Source: Siphonodentalium dalli (lineage: Eukaryota > Mollusca > Scaphopoda > Gadilida > Siphonodentaliidae). Taken from it: a stretch of DNA of 64,000 bases. The position numbers and the translations under genes were made by a program. The notes beneath the pieces were generated by a model. That model had not been told where the DNA came from. It was given only the letters and a program-made list of their open reading frames with translations, and did not search any database. Shown here piece after piece: positions 39,001 through 50,290 of this stretch (position 1 is the stretch's first letter; each line of letters begins with the position of its first letter). The stretch is taken from contig CP136061.1 of the NCBI GenBank assembly GCA_032622095.1, forward strand, positions 190,226,369-190,290,368, in the 5' to 3' direction.

Positions 39001-40539
39001 CGTGGAAACGTCTGATTCAGCAATCAGTTTGGGAAAGTTATGAGAGAGAATGGCTAGCTTCTGTTTCCGGAGACACAAGTCTTAAAACATTCCAGACAAC
39101 GCACTCAAATCCATCAGCAAACTGGAGTATATGGGTATTGCTTAGGAAATACCCTCATTATGGCGAAAAGTTGAAAAATCTCGGATTGCTTTTGAACATA
39201 ACGACATACAAAAATAACCTTGTGTGTGGCGCTTGTCGTATGTGTTATGATAATGAACTTCTTCACGCGATGCGCTACTGTACTTCCGATCACATCACCT
39301 GCATGAGGAATGGTTATTACGACCATATACTCAACCACTATGGGATAGAACCATACCTATATCTGGACACAATCAGTGACTCTACACTATGTGCTTTTCT
39401 TCTTGGAACAGAGGTCGTTACCATTCCCGACGAAGTTTTGCATCAAATGGAGCTTATTATTCTGGACTCATCAACTTACTTGCTCACCATGTGTCGCTTT
39501 ATTCGCGGGAACTCAAATTGATATTAGAGTAGCTAGTATATTGTTGTCATTGATACACGCCATGGTATCGATCATCGCTCGCATATACCATGTTATAACT
39601 AATACTGTATAAACATACACTCTCAACTCACACGCATATGGCTACGTTAAAACAATATACCACAGCTCTGTGTTGGTGTGTTTTCAACGACGTTGTGATA
39701 ACCATATACATGTATATACCATATTGTAACCTTTATATATATTCTTCTCCACATAGGAGGCACACAATAAATATATAAAGCGCGTGTGAGAACTAGCTAT
39801 ATTACTAATAAGAATACGAAATATAGGGTGTACAGATCCCCACGCGTGTGATGGAAATAATATTTCCGTCCGTATATGGTCGCTATACTCTCATTAATTA
39901 TATTGATGTATTTATTTTCATATATTTTGAAATTGGCTTTTTTTTTTCTTCCAGATATGGTTCCAGAACAAAAGAGCGAGAAAAAGAACCAGGCAGGTCA
40001 CGGACGTAGATTCGACGCCGTCGACACAGGCAATGGTACTACCACTCGCCATGCCGCATATGATGCCACCATTCCACCAGTACGTACCGACTTACCAGCA
40101 GATTTCACCACCGCCTACCACTTCACCACACCGGTACTCGAGTGGAGCTTCTCCAGCATTGAAATCAAGTTCGTCGTCAGAAACCACAGAAGAACAGCCA
40201 ATAATACATCCGAAAACCAACGATGAGACCACATCGCACCAGGATGAGCCATTGAAGTTCGACCGTCAGCCCGGTGTGCCAATCCAATTGCATCAAACGC
40301 AGACGTCAGAACACAATCCATACAAGGAATCCCCTCCGGCGAACCTATATCCGATGTCCTACAACCATTACGTGCCAGCAAACATTTCACCGCCCAACAG
40401 TCGTCCAGGGCTCACGCACAGCTATAACCAGGTTGACTACCAACAACCCTCTACCACCGCCTCGACGTCATCGCAACAGCAATTGATTAACCAGTTTAAT
40501 CTGCCGTACATCCATATACATGGCTGTCCGTCTTACTGA
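33093..40539 (+). CDS. Gene A3: eh1-containing paired-like homeobox transcription factor
   Basis: The exons are 33093-33161, 34084-34165, 34363-34769 and 39955-40539, giving 380 aa. The asparagine run in exon 3 has one extra AAC codon (five Asn). Exon 4 has R for W in SPHRYSSG. The homeodomain, eh1 motif and all splice sites are retained. Intron 3 is 5.2 kb, against 2.8 kb in A1. It holds the shared minus-strand LINE and a second, plus-strand LINE with an open frame. Splicing across that insertion must still remove the whole intron for a normal product. Confidence 0.85.
33571..34000 (+). mobile_element. Degenerate Helitron-like element in A3 intron 1
   Basis: This is the same insertion as in A1 and A2, with the CTGT tract reduced to about two units. 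Confidence 0.55.
35853..37290 (-). mobile_element. 5'-truncated LINE in A3 intron 3 (family 1)
   Basis: The 393-aa frame (35988-37169) differs from the other copies at a few residues (INKLES, FLAEAL, SLKYL). Breakpoints and tail are unchanged. Confidence 0.85.
37456..39776 (+). mobile_element. 5'-truncated LINE (family 2) with open RT frame, in A3 intron 3
   Basis: An uninterrupted frame reaches the stop at 39521. LINE homology begins at about 37456, after GGAGCCAAA; the upstream part of the frame is host intron. RT landmarks are SSGIDN, FPDSYRAITLMS, LQNGFQKGVNCL, FVCFLDSAKAFDRVW, GTRQGAVTSPFF and PSAADDIALVS. The catalytic box reads AADD rather than the usual Y/FADD. The endonuclease and ORF1 are absent. 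The 3' end is a CTCC-acata-GGAG hairpin, then AATAAA and TATAT. It is found only in module 3, so it inserted after duplication, apparently with little or no target duplication. It is related to the LINEs at 44200-45229 and 45231-49450. Confidence 0.88.
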
Positions 40540-40671
40540 GAGTTGTTCTATTTTTGTCAAAGTTCTTCGACCAGAAATACATGTCGCTGGAATTAAGTAC
40601 ATTTTGTTTAAGGACTGCAAAAGAGTATATGTTTTTGTTATGTACATATTTGTTAAGTTTATATATCTGCT

Positions 40672-40677
40672 AATAAA
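40672..40677 (+). terminator. A3 polyadenylation signal AATAAA
   Basis: It occupies the same place as in A1 and A2. The flank to 41706 is module sequence with the conserved hairpin (about 41120-41177) and no gene. Confidence 0.6.
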
Positions 40678-41929
40678 TATTTACCATGTTCAATTTATAA
40701 AGAATATATAGTGTGTTTAATACCGTACCATTCCCTAGTATCCATATATAAGCATAGGGAATGACTATTGGTTTGAAAATGGACACCATTGGTTTGAAAA
40801 AGATTGCTATTAAAACGGATTGAATGTGTGGTGCATGTAATTGTTTAAACAAACCATGCACCATTAACTTTTATTTCATGTAATTAACGACGAAGGCCCG
40901 CCCATACACAACTACAACACCAGACAATGCAAAATGATTTCTTTGTTCATTCAAATTAAATTCTTGTCCAACTTCTTCGCACTAACGAAAATATGCACAA
41001 AAACTAAGAGGCAAAATGGGGGACTATATACTCTCGTATAAGGTTGTGAAGCGCCTCAGCCAACAATGTAAATGTGTGCATTTTAAAGCGTCTGTTGGTT
41101 TGTAAAAAGTAATACAGCGTTTGATAAATTTTTGTTCACAACTCGTATACGACTCGTTGTGAATCAAATTTATCAAACTCGTTTCATAAAAGCTTGTATC
41201 CCAACAGAGAACCTCTCTATAACTGCGCACGTGAACGAATTATGGAATTCTATCAATATTTTAAACCTTTCTACACTGAACGGATGCTCCCATTCAATCA
41301 AGTTTATTTTCCAGACTCACAAAACGACATGAGTATTAAGACACAACATTTAACATAAATATGTCTTAATATGTAATATGTACATAGTTATAGAATGGTC
41401 TATAATTTATTTGGAGGGGTGTTCACGAAATCTAAGCAGAAGACAGACATCCGAACATATAATACAAGTAGTAATAGTTCAGAAGTATTCCTGGCCATTG
41501 GGTTCGGTTATGACAATGTTATCATAATTGTCATGAATCACTAAGTTGGTTATCACGATTTCTGATATAGCATACAAGTAAACAGCAAGGTGTTTTTTTC
41601 CCTCAATTAATTGTGCAAAAAATCAACAATAACAACAAATGTCAATTAGCAAATGATGATGTTTTACTTTAAAGATGCATAATCCGAATTAACGCTCCTA
41701 AATTACCATTTCTTTGGCTTCTGGGGTAAACAATATTTGACTCGAGTCGAGAAACTCACACATCAATGCTCAGAGTGATCAGATGTCGATTTTTGAAATT
41801 TGTTATTTCCCCGAGATTTTTGGCGGCCTGTCAGATATTCGTCAAGCCGACGGTCTCGGATCAAATTGCGGATGATAATGGATAACTCTGAAATCATGTG
41901 GCTTATGTTAGATATTTTACAATCCGACG

Positions 41930-42530
41930 GGGTATAAAATATTATATATGAATCGAACACCCCTGTCCGGAAATGCTTCTATCGATTAATAATCATTATT
42001 TTTCAAATATTTTCTGGTCTAAAGACGTGTGGTTGTTTAGCAGCAGAAATTTTATTGTTTAATTTTCTCATAAATAAACATCAATTAGACTCATTATTGC
42101 TTATAACTATATGTATGAGAATAATACAAAACAATCAATCTCGGACATTTAACTTTCGGAGCATAGCTATGGGAACACCATAATGACCCCTATCGCTATA
42201 TGTTATCGCCTGAATGGTCTGTTCTAAAGATAGAAATATTATATATGAATCGAACACCCTTGTCTGGAAATGCTTCTATTGATTTATAATAATTATTTTT
42301 CAAATATTTTCTGGTCTAAAGACGTGTGTGGTTGTTTAGCTAACGAACAATAGTGGTTACTGTTAACAGAGAGCAGACTATTTATTGCGTAATTTTCTCA
42401 TAAATAAACGTCAATTAGACTCATTATCGCTTATAACTAAGTCTATGTATGATACTAATAAAAAACAATCAATCTCTGACACTTGACGTTCGGAGCATAG
42501 CTATGGGAACAACATAATGATCCCTATCGC
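41930..42530. repeat. Direct tandem duplication of about 296 bp
   Basis: Two diverged copies start at about 41946 and 42242 with ATATGAATCGAACACCC, followed by GGAAATGCTTCTAT and TTTTCTGGTCTAAAGACGTG. AT-rich and non-coding, it lies between the end of module homology (41706) and the zinc-finger pseudogene. Confidence 0.75.
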
Positions 42531-42539
42531 TATATGTTT

Positions 42540-43870
42540 GCTGTAATGAATGCTTTCTCGCATATATCGCACTCATGCGGGCGAACTCCAGTGTGTAGGC
42601 ATATCCATATGTGTTTAGTCAAACTTCCTGACAATGTGAATGATTTCACGCAAGTATCACATTGCTATACAGGAGATCACATGATTGTTTGAATACTTTG
42701 TCACATATCACACTGATACGGGCGATCATCTGTGTGAATCCTCTTGTGTTCGATCAAAGCATCTGGCTGGATGCATGATTTTGGACAGATATCACATTGA
42801 TACGGACGGTCGTCAAAGTGCATTTGGAGTGGATTTGTTTATTGCTTATTTGAGCTCAAGATTGTTTGAATGCTTTGTCACATATCACAATGATACGTGC
42901 GAATGTCGGAGTGTGTTCCTCGTTTATGTCTTTCCATGTCGCGTGGTGTAGTTAATGCTTTCTCGCATATATCGCACTGATACGGTCGATCTCCAGTGTG
43001 AATCATCTTGTGTAATGTCAAATGTCCCGATCTGCTGAATGATTTTTCACATATATCACATCTATACGGGCGATCACCAGAGTGGATTCTTTTATGACGT
43101 GTTAGATCACCTGACAGTATGAATGTTTTCTCACACATATCACATTGATATGGGCGAATGCCGGAGTGGATTCTTTTATGATTTATTAGTGTACTTGATT
43201 GTTTGAATGTTTTGTCGCATATGTCGCACTGATACGGTCGATCGCCGGTGTGTATCCTCTTGTGGGCGATCAAATTTCCTGACTGGGTGTATGATTTACC
43301 ACAAATGCCACATTGATATGGGCGATCGCCGGAGTGGACTATTTTATGATTTGTCAGGTTGCTTGACTTTTTGAATGCTTTGTGGCATATATCGCACTGA
43401 TACGGGCGAGCACCGGTATGATTCATCATGTGCACAGCCAAATTGCTCGAGAATTATTCGCCACAAATATCACAGCGATACGGGCGATCGCCGGAATGGA
43501 TTCTTTTGTGAACTGTTAGAGCATTTGATTGTTTGAATGCTTTGTCGCATATATCGCACTGATACGGTCGATCATCAGGATGGTCCATCATGTGTGCAGA
43601 CAAATTGCTCGAGTCATTACATGATTTCCCACAAATACCACATTGATACGGGCTATCACCAGAGTGGATCATGTTATGACTCGTTAGCGAACTGGACTGG
43701 TGCGGCCGATCATTGGTATGATTCATCATGTGTGCAGACAAATTGATTGTCGATTGAGTCGGTGAATGATTTACCACAAACATCACATTAATATGGGCGA
43801 TCGCCGGGGTGGATTCTTATCACACTATATGTCTGAAATTTGAATATTTTCCTGCAAACATCACATTCAT
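42540..43870 (-). pseudogene. C2H2 zinc-finger gene, broken
   Basis: On the minus strand there are about ten C2H2 finger units with GDRPYQC-type linkers. Six intact tandem fingers lie in 42878-43441 and two in 43454-43786, with decayed fingers on both sides. Both frames are the same phase, split by a TAA at 43454-43456 just after CDICGE. Another stop replaces Gln in a DRPYQC linker near 43787. A frameshift breaks the finger after YHCD at 42878. No start exon or effector domain (KRAB, BTB, SCAN) is seen. It was once a multi-finger DNA-binding protein and is now probably non-functional. Confidence 0.75.
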
Positions 43871-44044
43871 ACGGGCGATCACAGGTGCAAAGGAATCTGG
43901 TCCCGAAGCTCCCGTTCTTCTTATTCAGGAGGAATATACAGAGAAGATAAAGAGAAACAGTCCAACTGTGTAAATAATTTCCCGCAAATATCACAATGGT
44001 ATAACATAATGGTGAAATGGTTGAATTATCTCTCAAATGTCACA

Positions 44045-44140
44045 ACGGAATTGTACACCTGTACACGGATCCACTTCTATGCAGTTAATTTCCTTGTAAA
44101 CCTGTACGGATCCCCTTCTATGCAGTTAATTTCCCTGCAA
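44045..44140. repeat. Short direct repeat of about 42 bp, two copies
   Basis: Two copies contain CTTCTATGCAGTTAATTTCC preceded by CTGTACACGGATCC or CTGTACGGATCCC. They lie between the finger pseudogene and the LINE fragment. Their origin is unclear. Confidence 0.6.
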
Positions 44141-44199
44141 TGTCGCTTATTTCGTGAAAATCGGACCTGATATGTGATTTGGGGCATTTTTTTTTCGAA

Positions 44200-45229
44200 T
44201 GTCCAATAAGGAATAAGTAACTGACGGAAGTCACGTCACCCATGTTCTTCCCAGAGCACTTTATGGGTCAGAACTTCTTTTCAACCTATCACAGTCAAAT
44301 ATACTACAGCTTGAGAAAGCATATCGTTGTTGCGTGAAGAATATCCAGGGTTTACCTACAAGAGCTCGTACCCTACTTGCAGAGGGTCTTTGTGGCATCA
44401 CTTCTCTGTACAACGTCATCGAACGACGCAAACTGTCATTTATTGCTACGCTATGTAGACTAGTATTGAGAAAACATCCGCTAGGGTATTCATTCTCAGA
44501 CTCAACGAATCCATTTTATTAGGTGAACAGAGTCATCTTATCGAGAACTTCCACCAAACATTGTCAAGGTACAATCTACTCAATCATCTCGTGCACTTCT
44601 CGAATACCGGTCACTTTCCAACTAAATTTCTTTGGAAGAGTTTGATTCGCGATAACGTTGACACTGTTCACTTCATGAAATGGGAATATGACGTTAACGC
44701 AGATAACGCTCTTTCGATATTCAAATTAATCCACCTCGCATAGAGACGAGCCTTCTTTGGTTAGCCTGCAAAAAGTACCCTAGAGATAAAGCTTCCTTCC
44801 TAACTGTAGGAAGACTCGTCTCTCGTATCACATACGAAGATGGGGGGAAATGTCTACTTTGTAAATCCGAGTATCTCAATCCTGTGTGGCATGTCATCTT
44901 GTATTGCCCTGCCTTCAACAGTATCCGTAACACATTCTGGTATGACTTCATAACACATTTTGGCATTCCATGTTATTTAAAGCTTGAGGCTCTAAACTCG
45001 GACGAATTACTTGCTGTCTTCCTGAGTTCCCTGCCAATTGATTTGTCTGATGAAGTAGCGGATATTTATGAATTTACACGCACGTTTGTGTTGCATACAT
45101 CAAAACTTTGGAGGCTATATGAATCATGATCTCAAACGCCTTGTCGACATTGAGCCGTTATCTGAATGAACGATTTAATGATATTTGTTATGCAAATCGT
45201 GTATCTCTTGATTTATTCACACCATTATT
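44200..45229 (+). mobile_element. Decayed 3' LINE fragment (family 2)
   Basis: Broken frames (44203-44522, 44561-44743 and 44884-45129) align in order with the C-terminal third of the neighbouring LINE. They match at LPRALYGSELL, IQGLPTRARTL, GHFPTKFLWKSLI and FGIPCYL. Several stops and frameshifts show age. The 3' end appears cut by the minus-strand LINE ending at about 45231. Confidence 0.75.
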
Positions 45230-45230
45230 A

Positions 45231-48200
45231 TATATATACCTTTATTTCCTCCGCAACGGAGAGTTTAACATTATACATCATACACAAGTTTAGAGTTTCA
45301 ACATATTGGTGACAAAAATAAACATCAATTTATCACATGGTTTTATACACAAATTATGCGCAATACAAATTCAATGAGATATGTGCATTGCAACTGTTGG
45401 CCTCGTGTATTTATAATTTCGCGGAACACTTCACCTGGATAAAGTATCTGTCTGATGGAGAAAGACGGAGTTGTCTGCGATATAGCTTTATTTGCGTTAT
45501 AGAGTTGTTGAGTTATTATCACGTTTAGTTAGATGCCACTCCGACTAAATACAAATTATTCATGTATATCTTGTTTTCTGTCTCCGATCAGAGCGGTTCG
45601 TGAGCTGTTTATATGTGATCCATTTAGTCCACAGATTCTAGCCGCATCAGATCCGAATATATGTTCCACAGCTTGAATGCATTGCGAGCAAGAAACAAGG
45701 CGAATTGCTTAATATTATTTACGAAGTCGCGAATGGATGGCGGGATACATGCAAGAAATATCATCAACTGATCTATGGGGTTCAAGTTGTCAATATATAA
45801 GAAACATGGTATACCGAAATCCTCTATGACGTTGAACCATATTTCAATTCTTGTTTCGGCTAAGGCGGGACACAAGAGAATTGCATGCTCGATTTCGTTT
45901 TCAAAAAGTTTATGACATATCTGACACTAGGATTTTGGCTATTTCTAGAAATTCAAGCTTATGTTGAGGATAGCTTCTACATGCTAGCCAAAGAGGTGAA
46001 ATTGACAGTGAACTATGATTATTTGCGAATGGGACTAGGGAATGTTCATTTCGTAATCTTGTCTGCCATGACTGCTCGTTTGATTGTTTGATTTTTGTTA
46101 CTATGAGGGATTTCCATGTCTCCTTGGATGGGAAGTGTCCTTCTTCTAGAAATGATGTTAGATAGGGTGTGAGGTTATAGTTGTCAAGAATTCTCATGAT
46201 TTCTGAAATAAACGATGCATTACAATTAGGTTGTTGAATGTGACTCTTAAAACGGAGCATGAAAATCGTTTTCGATGTCTTTTCATGTGCCGTCCTGCAA
46301 AGACATCCAAGCAGACTAAGTTTTCTCTTGTCAATAACTGCTGATAGAGAGGATAGTCCTAGCAAGCCTTGTACCACATCTGTGCGCGCCCTATAAGGGA
46401 GTCCTTGAATTTGTTTTAAGCAAAATTTGTGAACTTTTTCCAGTGAGTTTTCATTTGTCAAACATATGCCGCAAAGGAATTCAGACCCATATAGGCCTTT
46501 GGGTAAAACTACAGTGTTGTACAAAGTATTTGAACTGAGGGGCGTTATGCCACCGGCATACATACCAGCGTTATTTAACATGAGATACGTAGAGCGTATT
46601 TTGTGGCATATGTGATCAGTTAGATGGTTGCCCATGTTAATGTTTTGTAATGGGATTCCAAGGTGTGTGACCTGATCTGATTCCGACACGTGTTCATTAT
46701 TTATAATCCATACAACTGTTTCTCGGGATATTTGTAAGGAAGATGGTTTATTAAAGGTGACTACTTTGCATTTATCCTGGTTGTATTTGAATCTCCATTT
46801 CTGACTGTATGAACTGCATAGGTCACACATAGTTTGGAGGCCAGAAGAGGTTAGAGACAAGAGAGTCATATCATCGGCTTGGGTTGGAGATGCGCAACAC
46901 GCAGAGCCCACTCGCAAACCATGGTAACTGTTTTCAAGTTGGAAAATTAGCTCATCGATGAAGATCATGTAAAATAAGGGGGAGAGTATACATCCTTGAC
47001 GCGTTCCCTGTTGTATATCGACGTATCGCGAAATCGAACCATTGAATTGAACAGAGCATTTTATTCCACTTAACAAAGAACTGATAATATGCCAAATTTT
47101 ACCAGTGAATCCACGTTGATAGAGTTTGAGCAGGAGACCGTGAATCCAAACTGTGTCAAATGCTTTACGGACATCTAAAAAACAAGCAAACAGTGGGCTG
47201 TGATTTTCGGCCGTGAAGGCGATACTTTCATGAATTATGAAGGACGACGTGAGGCAGCTAACACCTTTTTGAAATCCATGCTGTAGTGGATGTACTTTGA
47301 TGAGATCTGTTGAAAAGGTTTCAAGACGGTTCAAAATAATTTTTTCAAAATTTTTATATAGAACAGGGAGCAATGTAATAGCACGATAATTATCGAATTG
47401 TTTTTTGGATTTATTGCCTCCTTTGAAAAGCGGTACCATAAGGCCGAGTTTGGCTCGTGCTGGGACATGGTTGAGTTCAACCATTTTGGACATTAATGTT
47501 GCAACTGTGCTCTGCAGGCGCTCTCCACCATAAATGATATGTTCATAACTTAAGGTGTCTAATCCAGGAGCCTTGCCTTTCTTGGCATTGTGCAGTACAT
47601 ATTGTACTTCATCAATAGATACATTGAAACATAAATCTGCATCAAGATCGCTATATCCGTGCGACGAGCGTATGTTCTCTATTTCAGCGTTAACATATGA
47701 AAAGTGTTTTTCGTCAAAATCGTTAGATTTTAATGGGGAATAGAGGTTCTCATAATAAGATGACCATGCTTCAATTACCGCCTGTGGGTCTCTAAGCGTG
47801 GAACCGCTTACTTCAAATAAACAGTTTGATGCGGTTTGCCGTTGAAATTTCCTTTTGTTGAAAGCCCTAAAAAAGCTGTTTATGTCAAGTTCGGCCATTT
47901 TGTCTAGCTTGTCATCCATTTCTTTGAGATACAGCTCATTCGATTTGCGGAATTCTGCACGAAAGAGACACTTTGCGTCTTTATATGATCGATATGCAAT
48001 GTGTGATTCCTCCCTTGGTCTCCCGGCAGAGATCCACACTTGACGCGCTGATGTCATATTATGATGCAGTTCTTTTAAGGTATCATTCCAAAAAGGTCTG
48101 AGGTGGCGATTGAACCTCCTAGACGGTATGACTTGTTGGGTGGCATTTCTTATGACTGACACAATTTCATCATAGTAGCTGTCAAGCTGATCTACGGTTT

Positions 48201-49450
48201 GAATGCATCTATCATGTAAGTTGAAATTTATAAATGATTGGTAGGCGTTGATCAATTCAGGGGTTGCACTAAAGTGTTTCCAATTGATTCTTTTGGTTGC
48301 AAAAGGTATTTTATTGGGGCATGAAATTGTGTCGTAACAAATTTGTGCAAAAAGTGGGCGATGATTTGACACATTATTTTCTGAGTCATCTACGACCTCG
48401 AAGCGACCTATTTTGTGAAGTTCTGCTGTGGGTATGATGATGTGGTCGATTATAGTTCCTGGGCCCCCATCGGCGGGAATAAACGTTGACATGAATCCTT
48501 TGCATAATGGCGAGGAATGGATAGTCGTGAGTTTGCACTTTCTCAGAAATCGCGACAATGTTTTATTCCTTCCCCCTGATTTCTCTGGGTTCCCATTGAA
48601 ATCACCCATCAGAACGATATGACCTAGTGAACTGAATGTGGAGAAGATATCGTTCAGTTTCTGGATGTATTCCTGGTAAAAATTTGACGGTATAATTTGT
48701 GGAAGGTAGGTATACTTGGAAGATGTATAAAAACACGCCAGATTCTAATTGCATTTGTATTCCACAGAATCTGTCGTCATTAAGTTCCAGAACTGTTATA
48801 CGGTCGCTCAGTGTCTTTTTCCACATGAGACATATACCACCTTTGTATCTCCCCCTCTGCATCGGGAGGCGTTGTGAGGAATCACAGACTGCGTTGTACT
48901 CGTACGAAGAGCTGACAGTATCGAGAAAGTGGACATTATGTGCATGTAACCAGTGCTCAGATATTCCACATATATCGATGTCGATTTCACTGAGCAGCTT
49001 GTTCAAAAATAAGCTACTGGATAACATGCCAGTGCAATTCCAAGTAAGTAAATTTAGCATCATATGCATGTATAGTGTTGTCAAAAAGACATAAATAAGA
49101 CCAACAGTGCGTGCACACTACAATCACCCGTTTGGAAGCCCATACATATATATAGACACTAATAACCTATGACATGTGTTGATGTTGTCTAGATATGAAG
49201 ATCTCATATGGTACCCAATCAGTGCAAATTGTAGATTTGGGCCAGAAGTTAGGCCCTTTGCAGAATTCGGCGTCGTTAGATTGGACATTGATCCGAGCTG
49301 TTCGCGTTCCGTCTTTCCTCAGTTTTAAAAGTCGTACCATTGAAAATTTTACTTTGTTGTCAAACAGAAAATTCGCGATTTCCTCCCAACAACTCCAACA
49401 AAGCGTCCAAAACCAACACATGATCCAACTCTACTTTCGTGACGGAAACA
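45231..49450 (-). mobile_element. Long LINE (family 2), minus strand, with frameshifts
   Basis: In 5'-3' order, the C-terminal part of an ORF1-like frame (49421-49167; KDGTRTARINV and a WP motif) precedes the AP-endonuclease start (49084; LNLLTWNCTGM, DICGISEHWL). Then comes the 899-aa frame 48609-45910 with GDFNGN, GTIIDHIIIP, the RT motifs (FDNYRAITLLPV, FACFLDVRKAFDTVW, GTRQGCILSPLF) and a QADD catalytic box. A frameshift near 48687 splits the endonuclease. Another near 45930 splits the Cys/His knuckle (CQICHKLF). The C-terminus ends at 45624. The 3' end is a CTCCG-ttg-CGGAG hairpin, AATAAA and TATATA (45261-45231). The copy is inactive and 5'-truncated within ORF1. The clade is probably CR1/L2-like. 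Confidence 0.85.
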
Positions 49451-49502
49451 AACTTTGCTGTAAATACTTACCCACTATACACTTTTGGACTTATGAATAT
49501 GT

Positions 49503-50290
49503 GTGATTCAGGGGTCAGCGGTGAATCGGACAAAGGTGTTGATGGACGTGATGACGACGAAGACATTGACGACGACGATGACGACGACGACACCTATGAC
49601 GTTGACTACGATGATGAGGACGTCTTGGAAGCCGATGATGATCATAATGACGACGGCGGAGAGGGTGACGATGATGAAGATGACGTTGATGATGATGATG
49701 ATGATGATGGCGACGATGAGTGTAAAGATGATGACGACGACGAGGATGATGATAATGATGATTACGATAATGATAATGATGGAAAAGAAAGTGACAATGA
49801 TGATGAGGATGATGACGATGATGATGATGATGATGATAACGGTGACGATGGCGGTGATGATGATGTTGATGATGATGACGACGATGACGACGATAATAAA
49901 GACGACGGTGGCGACATTGACGATGACGAAGATGGAGACTCTGTCGGTGACAACGATGGTGATGATAATGATTACGAAAATGGCGGAACAGATGACGATG
50001 ACATTGATGGTGATGAGGATGTTGTTATTATTGATATAGGTGATTATTCTTATTACTATTATGATTATAACTGTGATGAAGACAATGAGAATGAAGATGG
50101 TGAAGACAATGATAGTTATGATGATGCTGCTGATGAAGATGATGATGCTGTTGATGATGATGATGATGGTGATGATGGCAATGATAATGATGATGAGTAT
50201 GTCGAGGAGGATGGCGATGAGGACGATGATGCCGAGGAGGATGCAGGTGACGACGACGACGATGATGATGAAGGTATTGATAGCAAATAT
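49503..50290 (+). repeat. (GAT/GAC)n tract encoding an Asp-rich region
   Basis: About 790 bp of imperfect GATGAC/GATGAT repeats read in frame as more than 200 mostly Asp/Glu residues, continuous with the downstream LINE endonuclease. Long poly-Met/Thr and poly-Ser frames on other phases are shadows. The tract may be a microsatellite captured at the LINE 5' end or a real acidic N-terminus. Confidence 0.9.

Noticed and set aside
44334-45129. Separate small genes on the plus strand
   Set aside because: They align in order with the C-terminus of the neighbouring LINE and are one decayed fragment.
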